Part shown: positions 33,651-44,100 of the stretch, one piece after another | How positions within the stretch are numbered: position 1 is the stretch's first letter | Layout of the letters: every line of letters starts with the position of its first letter | Source of the DNA: Teichococcus rhizosphaerae | Lineage (GTDB): Bacteria; Pseudomonadota; Alphaproteobacteria; Acetobacterales; Acetobacteraceae | Reading direction: 5' to 3' | Assembly: GCF_002631185.1 (NCBI RefSeq) | Contig: NZ_PDNU01000017.1 | Coordinates: 1-64,000, forward strand | Length of the DNA: 64,000 bases | Translations under genes and position numbers: made by a program | Notes under the pieces: generated by a model | The model's input: the letters and a program-made list of their open reading frames with translations, nothing else | What the model was told of the DNA's origin: nothing | The model's database searches: none

Positions 33651-34702
33651 GCGCGGCGCCCCCGGGTGAAGACCAGCAGCACGAAGACCGGCACGCCGAC
33701 CAGGGCGGTGACGATGCCGACCGGCACCATCAGCCCCGGCACCAGCAGCTTGCTGGCCACCGAGGAGAGCGAGAGCAGCAGCGCGCCGCACAGCGCCGCG
33801 GCGGGCAGGAAGAAGCGGTGGTCCTCCCCCACCATCAGCCGCGCCGCGTGCGGCCCGACCAGCCCGATGAAGCCGATGGTGCCCACAAAGGCGACCGAGA
33901 CGGCCGAAAGCAGGCTGACGCGCAGCAGCGCGCCGTCGCGCAGGCGGTTGGCGTCGATGCCGAAGGACAGCGCCCGCTCCTCGCCCAGCCGCAGCGCGGT
34001 GAGCTTCCAGGCGGCGCGGGCGGTGAAGGGGATGGCGAGCGCCAGCGCCAGCGCCAGGATGCCGATCTTGGGCCAGGTGGCGCGCGCCAGGCTGCCCATC
34101 GACCAGAAGACGAGCTGCTGCAGCGCCTGCTCGGTGGCGACGAACTGCAGCAGCGCCACCGCCGCGTTGAAGGCGAAGACCAGCGCGATGCCGAACAGCA
34201 CCAGCGCCTCCACCCCCGCCCCGCGCAGGCGCGACAGGCTGCGCAGCAGCAGCACCGAGGCGAGGGCGAACAGGAAGGCATTGCCCGAGAGCAGCCATTC
34301 CTGCGGCACCCAGGGGATGCCGACGCCCAGCACGATGGCCAGCGCCGCGCCCAGCGAGGCGGCGGAGGAGACGCCCAGCGTGAAGGGGCTGGCCAGCGGG
34401 TTGTTCAGCACCGTCTGCATCTCGGCCCCCGCCAGGGCGAGCGCCGCGCCCACCAGCACGGCCATCACGGCATAGGGCAGCCGCACGTCCCACACGATGA
34501 CGGAAACCGGGCCGCTGGCCGAGGCCGGGTTCAGCAACACCCTGGCCACGTCGGCGAGGCCAAGGCGGGACGAGCCGGTGGCGACGTCGAGCAGCAGCGA
34601 GGCGCCGAGCAGCACGGCCAGCAGCGCCAGCAGCGCCGCGCGCCGCAGCACCAGCGCGCGGTAGCCGGCGGCCCCCGCCAGGGTCGCGGCGGCGCCGCTC
34701 AA
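33647..34702 (-). CDS. FecCD-family ABC transporter permease
   Basis: Inner-membrane permease of 351 residues with about nine or ten helices. Family motifs are LPYAVMAVLVGAALALAGAEMQTVLNNPLASPFTLGVSS and FVGTIGFIGLVGPHAARLMVGEDHR. The start is read as TTG at 34702, six bases after a GGGGGA site; no ATG or GTG fits. It is cotranslated with the FecE-like ATPase. A Fur-box-like site lies about 200 bases upstream. Iron complexes are the likely cargo, but a B12-type cargo cannot be excluded. Confidence 0.9.
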   Translation of the reverse strand: MSGAAATLAGAAGYRALVLRRAALLALLAVLLGASLLLDVATGSSRLGLADVARVLLNPASASGPVSVIVWDVRLPYAVMAVLVGAALALAGAEMQTVLNNPLASPFTLGVSSAASLGAALAIVLGVGIPWVPQEWLLSGNAFLFALASVLLLRSLSRLRGAGVEALVLFGIALVFAFNAAVALLQFVATEQALQQLVFWSMGSLARATWPKIGILALALALAIPFTARAAWKLTALRLGEERALSFGIDANRLRDGALLRVSLLSAVSVAFVGTIGFIGLVGPHAARLMVGEDHRFFLPAAALCGALLLSLSSVASKLLVPGLMVPVGIVTALVGVPVFVLLVFTRGRRA

Positions 34703-35065
34703 CGCATGTCCCCCGCCACGGCGGCGGCGGGCCGGAGGCGGCCTCCCGGCGCCGGGCCGAACGGCGCCCCTTCCCGGCCGGCGGCATCGCGCGGCACGGT
34801 CGGCGCGGTGCCGGGCGGCAGCGGCACCCTGGCGCGGGACAGGCGAAGAAGCTTCAACGGGAGGGACCCTTCCAGCAGGGGCGGATAATCCGGCAATCCA
34901 TAATCATTCGCATCTGCCAGACCAAGCCCTTCTCGCGCCTCCGCCGCGCGGGCCGGCCATGGGCGCGGCGCGGCCGCGCGCCGCTTTCCCCTCCCGAGGC
35001 CGGAAGCGGCTTCGCCAGGCCGGGAACAGGGCGGGTGCCGTGGAGGGCGCCCGCCCACGCGCCTC
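34703..35065. other. 363-bp gap upstream of the FecCD-type permease gene
   Basis: No binding-protein gene is present here. The gap holds an AT-richer patch (34884-34920) with the Fur-box-like site; the rest is GC-rich. Open frames in it are short and have no family features. Confidence 0.5.
34898..34912. promoter_or_regulatory. Candidate Fur-box-like site upstream of the FecCD/FecE genes
   Basis: CCATAATCATTCGCA, an imperfect 7-1-7 dyad around AAT-C-ATT, in an otherwise very GC-rich gap. It resembles the Fur consensus TGATAAT-N-ATTATCA in its core but not its ends. Its position fits iron control of the downstream minus-strand transporter. A RirA or Irr site is an alternative. Confidence 0.4.
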
Positions 35066-36157
<1,092 letters not shown>

Positions 36158-36320
36158 TCCTTCGGCGGCGTGGGCTGCGGCGCGAGCCGCGGGGGCATCG
36201 TCGGGGCGGAGCGGCGGCATGCCAGGGGGGAAGGCCGGCGCGCTCCGCCCGCATGTTGTGCGGGAGGGGCTTGCCGTTGCGCAAGCCGTCAGGGCGCGCG
36301 CGGGTTGCAGGGCGCGCGCC

Positions 36321-38804
36321 TCAGCCGGCGCGGGCCGGGTCTTCCGGCCAGTCGTGGCGGGGGTAGCGGCCGCGCATGTCCTTGCGCACATCCGCCCAGG
36401 CGCCCCGCCAGAAGCCCGGCAGGTCGGCCGTCACGGCGATCGGCCGCCCGGCGGGCGAAAGCAGCGCCACCTGCAGCGGGATACGCCCGCCGGCCAGCGG
36501 CGGCAATGTGGACAGACCGAACAGCCATTGCGCCCTCGCCTCCAGCCGCGGCACCTCGCCGGCATAGTCGATGGGGGCGGCGCGGCCATTCGGCAAAGCG
36601 AGGCGCGGCGGCAAGGCCGCGTCCAGCGCCTTCTTCGCGGCGTGGGGCAGCAGGCCGCGCAGCAGCGCCACCACGTCGAGCCCCCGGAGCTGGGCGAGGC
36701 GCGTCATGCCGGAAAGCCAGGGAGCCAGCCACTCGGCCGCAGTCGCGGCCAGGGCGGCGTCGGAAACGTCGGGCCAGCCTTCCGGCTCCAGGGCGTGCAT
36801 GCGGGCGATGCGGGCGCGGAACTGGCGGGCGGCCTCGGTCCAGTCCAGGTCGCGGAAGGCGCGGCCGGCGGCGGCCTCGGCCAGCGCCGTGGCGAGCGCC
36901 GCCGGGTCGGCATGCGGCAGGGTGCTTTCCTCCAGCACCAGCGGGCCGAGGCGCAGGCGCCGCCTCGCCACGACCGCGCCGGCCCGCGCATCGAAGGAGG
37001 CGCCCTCCTCGCGCACCAGCCGCTCCGGGAATTTCCGCTCCAGCGCCTCGCGCGTCAGCGGCGCGGCCATGCGGATCCGGGCCTCGGTGCCGGCCAGCTC
37101 CAGGTCTGCCACCGCCAGCAAGGGGGACTTGCCGAGGCGGTCGGTGGCCGGCAGGCGGGCGCCCTGGCCCCCGGCGGAGCCGGAGCCCGAAAGCCCGGCG
37201 AGGCGGAAGGCGCCGTCCATGCTGCCGCGCCGGGCGGCGATGCGGTCGGGGAAGCCGGCGGCCAGCAGCAGCCCGGCATCCCCCGCCGCCTCCGTGCCGC
37301 CCGGCACGCCGAGCCGCCGCCGGTGCAGCGACACGGCGCGGCGGATGCGGCCCAGCGCGGCGCGGTCGGCGTTCGGGTCGTCGGCGCCGTGCAGCAGGTC
37401 GAGGCGGAGCTGGATGTCGGAGGGCGCCTCGCGGCCGCGGATCGGGTCGCGCTCCTCCAGCAGCGCGGCGAGCTCGGCGGCCAGCGCGGCCTCCTCCGCA
37501 TCCGCCGCCTCGGCCATCATGCGGGCCAGCCGCGGATGGGTGCCGAGCCGCGCCATGCGCCGGCCCATAGCGGTGATGCGCCCCTGCGCGTCCAGCGCGT
37601 CGAGGTCGCGCAGCAGGGCGCGGGCGGCGGCGAGCTGGCCGGCGGGCGGCGGGTCGAGAAAGGCCATCGCCTCCGGCTCGCCGCCCCAGGCGGCGCAATC
37701 GAGCGCCAGGCCGGACAGCTCGCTTTCCAGGATCTCGGGCCGGTCGGAGAGCGGCAGGCCGCGGTGCAGCGCCTCGGTCCAGAGGCGGATGGCGACGCCC
37801 GGCTCGGTGCGGCCGGCGCGCCCCGCCCGCTGCTCGGCGCTCGCGCGGGAGATGCGCAGCGTGGCCAGCCGCGCGAGGCCCGTCGCCGGGTCGAGGCGCG
37901 GCGCGCGGCGGAAGCCGCCATCGACCACGATGCGCACGCCCGGCACGGTCAGCGAGGTTTCGGCAATGGAGGTGGCCAGAACCACCTTGCGGTTGGGGGA
38001 AGGGTTGAGCGCGCGGTCCTGCTCGGCCGGCGGCAGCTCGCCATGCAGCGGCAGCACATCCGCCTTCACGCCCCCCAGCCGCTCGGCGGTGCGGCGGATC
38101 TCGCCCCAGCCGGGGAGAAAGGCCAGCACGTCGCCCGGGTGCTCCACCAGCGCGCCGCGAATAGCGCTGGCCATGGCCTCGGGCAGGTCGCGCGGGTCCT
38201 GGATGTCGCGCGGGCGGTGGTGGACGGCCACCGGCCAGGCACGGCCGAGGCTCTCGATGACCGGCGCCCCGCCCATCAGCCGCGAGAACCCTTCCGTCTC
38301 GATGGTGGCGGACATGGCCAGCAGGCGCAGCTCCGGCCGCAGCCCGCGCTGGAGATCCAGGCACAGGGCGAGGGCGAGGTCTGTGTCGAGGTTGCGCTCA
38401 TGCGCCTCGTCGAACAGCACCGCCGCCGTGCCTTCCAGCCCGGGGTCGGTCTGCAGCCGGCGCACCAGCAGCCCTTCCGTCACCACCTCGATGCGGGTGG
38501 CGGCGGAAACGGCGCGCTCCAGCCGGGTGGCCAGGCCCACCGTCTGCCCCACCTTCTCGCCCAGCAGGTCGGCCATGCGGCGCGCGGCGGCGCGGGCGGC
38601 GACGCGGCGCGGCTCCAGCACGACGATTTTCTGTCCCTGCGCCCAGGGCTCGTGGCGGAGCGCGAGCGGCACCAGGGTCGTCTTGCCGGCGCCCGGCGGG
38701 GCCACCAGCACGGCGTTCGGCGCCCTGTCGTCCCGCATGACGCGCAGTGCATCGAGCAGGCGCGGCAGGGCTTCGGTGACGGGCAGCGGGGGCAGGGCAT
38801 CCAT
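36321..38804 (-). CDS. hrpB: ATP-dependent helicase HrpB
   Basis: DEAH-family helicase of 827 residues, the usual HrpB length. Motifs in order: I LVAPPGAGKTTLVPLAL, Ia LEPRRVAARAAARRMA, II VLFDEAHERNLDTDLAL, III AMSATIE, then VLATSIAETSLTVPGVRIVVDGG and VI QRAGRAGRTEPG. HrpB-specific HA2 and C-terminal domains follow, ending in PGFWRGAWADVRKDMRGRYPRHDWPEDPARA. The RNA substrate is not established in most bacteria. The start MDALPPLPVTEALPRLLDAL matches family N-termini; the frame is open far upstream only because of GC bias. Confidence 0.95.
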   Translation of the reverse strand: MDALPPLPVTEALPRLLDALRVMRDDRAPNAVLVAPPGAGKTTLVPLALRHEPWAQGQKIVVLEPRRVAARAAARRMADLLGEKVGQTVGLATRLERAVSAATRIEVVTEGLLVRRLQTDPGLEGTAAVLFDEAHERNLDTDLALALCLDLQRGLRPELRLLAMSATIETEGFSRLMGGAPVIESLGRAWPVAVHHRPRDIQDPRDLPEAMASAIRGALVEHPGDVLAFLPGWGEIRRTAERLGGVKADVLPLHGELPPAEQDRALNPSPNRKVVLATSIAETSLTVPGVRIVVDGGFRRAPRLDPATGLARLATLRISRASAEQRAGRAGRTEPGVAIRLWTEALHRGLPLSDRPEILESELSGLALDCAAWGGEPEAMAFLDPPPAGQLAAARALLRDLDALDAQGRITAMGRRMARLGTHPRLARMMAEAADAEEAALAAELAALLEERDPIRGREAPSDIQLRLDLLHGADDPNADRAALGRIRRAVSLHRRRLGVPGGTEAAGDAGLLLAAGFPDRIAARRGSMDGAFRLAGLSGSGSAGGQGARLPATDRLGKSPLLAVADLELAGTEARIRMAAPLTREALERKFPERLVREEGASFDARAGAVVARRRLRLGPLVLEESTLPHADPAALATALAEAAAGRAFRDLDWTEAARQFRARIARMHALEPEGWPDVSDAALAATAAEWLAPWLSGMTRLAQLRGLDVVALLRGLLPHAAKKALDAALPPRLALPNGRAAPIDYAGEVPRLEARAQWLFGLSTLPPLAGGRIPLQVALLSPAGRPIAVTADLPGFWRGAWADVRKDMRGRYPRHDWPEDPARAG

Positions 38805-39060
38805 GGCCCTGCCTGTAGCGCAAACCGGCGGTGGGCGGCCAGTTGGGACCGGGGGCGGGGGGCCGGGCGCGTGGGAAGGGGCGCGGCGCGGAGGACGATG
38901 CGGAGCCAGGGCGGAAACAGCCCCCGGCCGCGCGACGGAAACCCTGACAGGCGCGGAGCCGGCCCCATATGCTGGGCGCGAAGGCGGGGCGGCGGGGGCG
39001 ACACGTTTCGTTACCCCGCTCCCCTTCCCTTCGCCGCACCGAAAAGGTTTCATCCCCTCC

Positions 39061-41247
39061 ATGTTGCGCGCCCCGCCTTCACCGCTGGCCCTGGCTGCCC
39101 CTGTCCTGGCCTTCCTGCTGGCCTCCCTCCCGGCTCCGGGCGCCCAGGCGCTGGAAAGCGTGCCCGCGCGCTCCGAGCGGGCCAGCATGACCCTGGCGGC
39201 GGAGCTGGAGGCGGTGGCACCCGGCCAGCCCTTCCGCCTCGGGCTGAAGCAGGTCCTGGCGCCGGGCTGGCACACCTACTGGAGCAATCCGGGCGATGCC
39301 GGCACGCCGCCCGAGATCGGCCTCACCCTGCCCGAGGGGGCGAGCGCCACCGGCTTCGACTGGCCGGCGCCGGAGCGCATCCCCTTCGGCCCGCTGGTGA
39401 ACTACGGCTACGAGAACGCCGTGCTGCTGCCGCTGACGGTGACGCCCCCCGCCACGCTGCGCCCGGGCGACGTGTTCACGGTGGAGGCGCAGGCGAGCTG
39501 GCTGGTGTGCGAGAAGGTGTGCATCCCGGAGGAGGGCGTGTTCCGCCTCGACCTGCCGGTGGAGGCCGCGCCGCGCCCCGACGCCGCGCTGGCCGCCGAT
39601 TTCCGCGCCGCCGAGGCCGCCCTGCCCCGCCCCTCCCCCTGGAACGCCGCGCTCGGCTTCGAGGGCCAGCAGGGGGCGCTGCGGCTGGAAGGGCCGGCGC
39701 TTTCACCCGCCCTGGTGCGGGAGGCGCATTTCTTCCCCGCCGAATGGGGCGTGCTGGACCATGCCGCGCCGCAGCCCGTGCGGCTGGCCGAGGGCGCCCT
39801 GCGCATCGGCCTGCCGCGTGGCGCGGCGCCGCTGCCGCCAGGCCCCTTGCGGGGCGTGCTCGTGCTGACCGACGCGGGCGGCACCCGCAGCGCCTATGAC
39901 ATCGCCGCCACGCCGGGCGCGCTGCCGGCGCAGCTCGCCGATGCGGGCATGCTCGGCGGGGGCAGCCTGGGCGCTGGTTCCCTGGGCGCTGGTCCCGTGG
40001 GCGCTGGTCCCGTGGGCGCGGCCCCGCCGCTGTGGCGGGCCATGCTCTGGGCGGCGCTGGGCGGGCTGATCCTGAACCTGATGCCCTGCGTCTTCCCCAT
40101 CCTGGCGATGAAGGCGATGGCCGTCGCCCGGCTGTCGGGCGCGGCGCGTGGCGCGGTGCGCGGCCACGCGCTGAGCTACACGGCGGGCGTGGTGCTGTCC
40201 TTCCTGGCGCTGGCCGGCGTGATGATGGCGCTGCGCGCCGCCGGCGGCGTGGCGGGCTGGGGCTTCCAGTTCACCGCGCCGGCCTTCGTGGCCGGCATGG
40301 GCTGGCTGATGCTGGCGGTGGGGCTGAACCTGTCCGGCGTGTTCCAGGTCGGCGGGCCGGTGGCGCTGGGCTCGGGCATCGCGGCCCGCGGCGGGCATCT
40401 CGGCAGCTTCGCCACGGGCGGGCTCGCGGTGCTGGTGGCGACGCCCTGCACCGCGCCCTTCATGGCCGCCGCCATCGGCGCCGCCATGCTGATGCCGCCC
40501 GCCGCCACGCTGGCCGTCTTCGCCGCCATGGGTCTCGGCATGGCCGCGCCCTATGCGCTGCTGGCCCTCGCCCCCGGGCTGGCCAACCGCCTGCCCCGCC
40601 CCGGCGCCTGGATGGAGCGGCTGAAGGAGATCCTGGCCTTCCCGATGTACGCGGCGGCGCTGTGGCTGCTCTGGGTGCTGGCGCAGCAGGTGGGGCCGGA
40701 AGGGCTGGCGGCGGCGCTGGCCGGGGGCCTCGCCGTGGGCTTCGCCGCCTGGGCGCTGGGCCGGGCGCAGCAGGCGCGGGGCGGGCGCGGGCGGATGGCC
40801 GGGCGCGGCGGCGCCGCGCTTGCCCTGCTGGCGGCGCTGGCCCTGCTGCCGCCGCTCGCCATGACGCCCCCCGCCAGCGCCGGCACCCGCGCCAGCGCCG
40901 CCGAACCGGGCGCAGAGCCCTGGTCGGAGGCGCGGCTGGCCGAGCTGCGCGCCGAAGGGCGCCCCGTCTTCGTCAACATGACCGCCGCCTGGTGCATCAC
41001 CTGCAAGGTGAACGAGCGCGTCGCCCTGCAATCGGATGCGGTGCGCGATGCCTTCGCGGAGCGCAACATCGCCTATCTCAAGGGCGACTGGACGGATGGC
41101 GGTCCCGCCATCGCCGCCGTGCTGCGCGCCCATGGGCGCGAGGGCGTGCCGCTCTACCTGGTCTACCCGCCCGGTGGGGGAGAGCCGGCCGTGCTGCCGC
41201 AGATCCTCACCGAATCCCTGGTGCTGGAGGCCCTGCCCCCCGGCTGA
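39061..41247 (+). CDS. dsbD: Thiol:disulfide interchange protein DsbD/ScsB-like
   Basis: Inner-membrane electron carrier of 728 residues that passes reducing power from cytoplasmic thioredoxin to periplasmic partners. After a signal peptide, a long N-terminal periplasmic domain carries the cysteine pair CEKVC, typical of the larger ScsB-like form. A Gly/Ala/Leu repeat linker (about residues 300-320) leads to eight helices with LNLMPCVFPILAMKAMA and LVATPCTAPFMAAA. The C-terminal thioredoxin domain has AAWCITCKVNERVAL. A redoxin gene follows 74 bases downstream and may be its client. Confidence 0.94.
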   Translation: MLRAPPSPLALAAPVLAFLLASLPAPGAQALESVPARSERASMTLAAELEAVAPGQPFRLGLKQVLAPGWHTYWSNPGDAGTPPEIGLTLPEGASATGFDWPAPERIPFGPLVNYGYENAVLLPLTVTPPATLRPGDVFTVEAQASWLVCEKVCIPEEGVFRLDLPVEAAPRPDAALAADFRAAEAALPRPSPWNAALGFEGQQGALRLEGPALSPALVREAHFFPAEWGVLDHAAPQPVRLAEGALRIGLPRGAAPLPPGPLRGVLVLTDAGGTRSAYDIAATPGALPAQLADAGMLGGGSLGAGSLGAGPVGAGPVGAAPPLWRAMLWAALGGLILNLMPCVFPILAMKAMAVARLSGAARGAVRGHALSYTAGVVLSFLALAGVMMALRAAGGVAGWGFQFTAPAFVAGMGWLMLAVGLNLSGVFQVGGPVALGSGIAARGGHLGSFATGGLAVLVATPCTAPFMAAAIGAAMLMPPAATLAVFAAMGLGMAAPYALLALAPGLANRLPRPGAWMERLKEILAFPMYAAALWLLWVLAQQVGPEGLAAALAGGLAVGFAAWALGRAQQARGGRGRMAGRGGAALALLAALALLPPLAMTPPASAGTRASAAEPGAEPWSEARLAELRAEGRPVFVNMTAAWCITCKVNERVALQSDAVRDAFAERNIAYLKGDWTDGGPAIAAVLRAHGREGVPLYLVYPPGGGEPAVLPQILTESLVLEALPPG
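39969..40013 (+). repeat. 15-bp tandem repeat, 3 units, in the dsbD linker
   Basis: Three in-frame 15-bp units of the form GGGCGCTGGTYCCNT, partly repeated again at the right edge. They encode Gly-Ala-Gly-(Ser/Pro)-(Leu/Val) repeats in the linker between the periplasmic and membrane domains. Confidence 0.85.
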
Positions 41248-41321
41248 GCCTGCCCGACCGAGCTTCCCGGTCCGGGCTTCCCGGGCCGGCGCCTGTTCCC
41301 CGAACCCTGGAGTGACCGACC

Positions 41322-41960
41322 ATGGCCAAGCTGCTGTCCCGCCGTGCCACTCTCGCCATTCCCCTCGGCGCGGTGCTGATGCCCGCCCTGCCCCGGCTGG
41401 CATGGGCCACACCCGTCATCGGCGCGCCGGCGCCCGATTTCGCCGCGCCGGACCAGGATGGCACCACCCGCCGCCTCGCCGACTACCGCGGCAAGGTGGT
41501 GATGCTGGAATGGACCAACCATGACTGCCCCTTCGTGCGGAAGCACTACAACAGCAGCAACATGCAGACCCTGCAGAAGCAGGCGGCCGAGCGCGGCATC
41601 GTCTGGCTTTCCGTCATCTCCTCGCCGCCCGGCGAGCAGGGGCATGTGGATGGCGCCCGCGCCCGCGGCCTGACCGCCGAGCGCGGCGCCGCTCCCGCCG
41701 CCGTGCTGCTCGACCCCGAGAGCCGCATGGCCCGCGCCTATGGCGCCACCACCACGCCGCACATGTACGTCATCGATCAGGCGGGGGTGCTGCGCTACAT
41801 GGGCGGCATCGACAGCATCGCCTCCAACAAGGTGGAGGACGTGGCGAAGGCCGAGCCGCTGGCGCGCAACGCCATGCTCGCCGTGGCCGATGGCAGGCCG
41901 GTGGAGCGCGCGGTGACGCGCAACTATGGCTGCGCCATCAAATACGCGCCCGGCGCCTGA
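41322..41960 (+). CDS. Exported redoxin/thioredoxin-family protein
   Basis: Thioredoxin-fold protein of 212 residues with an export signal containing twin arginines (SRRATLAIPLGAVLMPALPRLAWA). The fold is of AhpC/TSA type: PAPDFAAPDQDGTTRRLADYRGKVVMLEW then NHDCPFVRKHY with a single active-site cysteine (Cys69), not CxxC. A second cysteine is close to the C-terminus (Cys204 in NYGCAIKY), as in a two-Cys peroxiredoxin layout. It lies downstream of dsbD, whose periplasmic domain could reduce it. Function as peroxidase or chaperone is not settled. Confidence 0.9.
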   Translation: MAKLLSRRATLAIPLGAVLMPALPRLAWATPVIGAPAPDFAAPDQDGTTRRLADYRGKVVMLEWTNHDCPFVRKHYNSSNMQTLQKQAAERGIVWLSVISSPPGEQGHVDGARARGLTAERGAAPAAVLLDPESRMARAYGATTTPHMYVIDQAGVLRYMGGIDSIASNKVEDVAKAEPLARNAMLAVADGRPVERAVTRNYGCAIKYAPGA

Positions 41961-42148
41961 CCGGCGGCGGGGGGAGGGGGAAAGGGGCGCCGCCTTTCCC
42001 CCCCGGTGGGCGGCCGCCCGGCGGGCCCACGCCCCGGCGCCGGCCAGGCCCGCGCTTGCCGCGCGGCGGCGCTAACCCTTTCCGGACAAAGGCTTCGCAA
42101 GCCCTTCCCCTGCGCTAGACTGCCTCCACCCCCTGGAGGAAAACGCAC

Positions 42149-43681
42149 ATGGACGCCGCGGCCGACACACCCTTCATCCGCCTGCACCCCGAGGACAGCG
42201 TGCTGATCGCCCGCCGCGCCGCGCCGGAAGGCACGCCGGTCGCGCCCAACGTGCTCACCCGCGCGCGCATCCCGCCCGGGCACAAGGTGGCGGTGCGCGC
42301 CCACGCGCCGGGCGAGGCGGTGAAGCGCTACGGGCAGATCATCGGCTTCGCCACGCAGTCCATCGCGCCGGGCGACTGGGTGCACACCCAGAACTGCGGC
42401 ATGGGCGATTTCGACAAGGACTATGCCTGGGGCGTGGATGCCAGGCCGACGCTCTACGTGCCGAAGCCCGCCAGCTTCATGGGCATCCTGCGCCCCGATG
42501 GGCGGGTGGCGACCCGCAACTACATCGGCATCGTCACCAGCGTGAACTGCTCGGCCCATGTCGCCTCGCTGATCGCCGATGCCTTCAAGCGCAACCCCTT
42601 CACCGGCAGCGACCCGCTGGCCGAATTCCCCAATGTGGACGGCGTGGTGGCGCTGACCCACAAGACCGGCTGCGGCATGGGCGACAATGACGGTCTGCGC
42701 ATCCTGCGCCGGACGCTCGCCGGCTACGCCCGCCACGTGAACTTCAGCCATGTCATCGCCATCGGGCTCGGCTGCGAGGTGAACCAGATCTCCGGCCTGC
42801 TGGAAGAGCAGAACCTCGCAGGCCGCCTGCGCAACATGGACATCCAGTCCATGGGCGGCACCCGCAAGACGGTGGAGGCCGGCATCGCCTTCGTGCGCGA
42901 GGTGCTGGCCGAGGCCAACCAGGTGCACCGCCAGGAGGTGCCCGCCGGCAACCTGACCATCGCCCTGCAGTGCGGCGGCTCGGACGGCTATTCCGGCATC
43001 ACCGCCAACCCGGCGCTGGGCCATGCCTCGGACCTGCTGGTGCGGCATGGCGGCACCGTCATCCTCTCCGAGACGCCCGAGACCTATGGCGCCGAGCATC
43101 TCCTCACCCGCCGCGCCGTCAGCCGCGAGGTCGGCGAGAAGCTGGTCGGGCTGATGCGCTGGTGGGAGGAATACGCGGCGCGCGGCCAGGCGGAGCTGAA
43201 CAGCAACCCCTCCCCCGGCAACAAGGCGGGCGGGCTCACCACCATCCTGGAGAAGTCGCTCGGCGCCATGGCCAAGGCGGGCACCAGCAACCTCACCGCC
43301 GTCTACGACTACGCCGAGCCCGTGACCGAGAAGGGCTTCGTCTTCATGGACACGCCGGGCTACGACCCGGTGGCCGCCACCGGGCAGGTGGCGGGCGGCG
43401 CCAACATGGTGTGCTTCACCACCGGGCGCGGCAGCGTCTTCGGCTGCAAGCCGGCGCCCTCCATCAAGCTCGCCACCAACTCGGCGATGTATGAGCGGAT
43501 GGAGGAGGACATGGACGTGAACTGCGGCACCATCCTCTCGGGGCGCGAAACCGTGGAGCAATGCGGGGAGCGGATCTTCCAGCTCATCCTGCGCGTGGCG
43601 TCGGGCGAGCGGACCAAGAGCGAGAACTACGATTTCGGCGGCGCGGAGTTCGCGCCCTGGCCGATCGGCGCCACCATGTGA
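42149..43681 (+). CDS. UxaA/GarD-family altronate or galactarate dehydratase
   Basis: Sugar-acid dehydratase of 510 residues that uses an iron centre to dehydrate altronate or galactarate. It contains both the small SAF N-terminal domain (about residues 1-90, HTQNCGMGDFDKDYAWG) and the large catalytic domain (VATRNYIGIVTSVNCSA, THKTGCGMGDNDG, ALQCGGSDGYSGITANPALGHASD, GNKAGGLTTILEKSLGAMAKAG). It stands alone before the urease operon. A second sugar-acid locus lies at 49955-53493, so sugar-acid breakdown is a theme. Confidence 0.92.
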   Translation: MDAAADTPFIRLHPEDSVLIARRAAPEGTPVAPNVLTRARIPPGHKVAVRAHAPGEAVKRYGQIIGFATQSIAPGDWVHTQNCGMGDFDKDYAWGVDARPTLYVPKPASFMGILRPDGRVATRNYIGIVTSVNCSAHVASLIADAFKRNPFTGSDPLAEFPNVDGVVALTHKTGCGMGDNDGLRILRRTLAGYARHVNFSHVIAIGLGCEVNQISGLLEEQNLAGRLRNMDIQSMGGTRKTVEAGIAFVREVLAEANQVHRQEVPAGNLTIALQCGGSDGYSGITANPALGHASDLLVRHGGTVILSETPETYGAEHLLTRRAVSREVGEKLVGLMRWWEEYAARGQAELNSNPSPGNKAGGLTTILEKSLGAMAKAGTSNLTAVYDYAEPVTEKGFVFMDTPGYDPVAATGQVAGGANMVCFTTGRGSVFGCKPAPSIKLATNSAMYERMEEDMDVNCGTILSGRETVEQCGERIFQLILRVASGERTKSENYDFGGAEFAPWPIGATM

Positions 43682-43689
43682 GGCGCGGC

Positions 43690-43710
43690 GGGAGGGGCAC
43701 CACCCCTCCC
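43690..43710 (+). terminator. Candidate hairpin after the UxaA-family gene
   Basis: GGGAGGGG and CCCCTCCC arms around CACCA, nine bases past the stop. No T run directly follows, so it is a weak terminator candidate. Confidence 0.4.
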
Positions 43711-43726
43711 GGTGCGGCGTCAGATC

Positions 43727-43750
43727 GTTATTTTGTTGCTAAATCATAAC
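43727..43750. promoter_or_regulatory. Candidate operator/promoter patch upstream of the urease operon
   Basis: An AT-rich patch in a GC-rich setting holds GTTAT and ATAAC as perfect inverted arms 14 bases apart. It lies 65 bases before the first gene of the urease operon. The layout is compatible with a LysR-type or other dimeric regulator, but no specific consensus matches. Confidence 0.4.
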
Positions 43751-43815
43751 TGAAAATGCCTGCTTCCCGGCGGCGGGACGCCCATGGGGCGGCCCGCCCC
43801 GTCACGGGGGCAGTC

Positions 43816-44100
43816 ATGGCTGCGCAGGATCGACCCGGGGAAAGGACGCCTTCGCTGCTGGAAAGGGCGGGCGTCTCCAGAGGCTGGCGCCTGGTGGCGG
43901 CGGTCCTGATCGTCGTGCTGGCCCCCGTCTGGCTGCCCCTGCTCTTCCTGGCCTTCGGCCTGGCCGCCAAGGCCTTCTCCCTGTTCCAGGACCTGGCGAA
44001 GCTGGAGGAAAGCTGGAGCCGGCGCGCCATGAGGCGCCCCGCCGCCCCAGCCGGGGCAGCGGTGGCCAGGCGGCACGTCTTTTGCTTTTCTGGCGCATGA
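43816..44100 (+). CDS. Small single-helix membrane protein at the head of the urease operon
   Basis: I do not recognise this protein. It has 94 residues from the ATG at 43816, which follows a GGGGG site by about six bases; an earlier ATG at 43756 lacks one. One long hydrophobic helix ([29 protein letters not shown]) is followed by an amphipathic, basic tail ([15 protein letters not shown]). Its TGA overlaps the ureD ATG as ATGA, which supports it being translated. It might aid nickel or urea handling or anchor a urease accessory, but nothing in the sequence proves that. Confidence 0.5.
   Translation: MAAQDRPGERTPSLLERAGVSRGWRLVAAVLIVVLAPVWLPLLFLAFGLAAKAFSLFQDLAKLEESWSRRAMRRPAAPAGAAVARRHVFCFSGA

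Noticed and set aside
34699-35058. A 119-codon frame upstream of the FecCD-type permease as a missing binding protein
   Set aside because: It is far too short, has no signal peptide or receptor motifs and is Pro/Arg/Ala-rich like other shadow frames.
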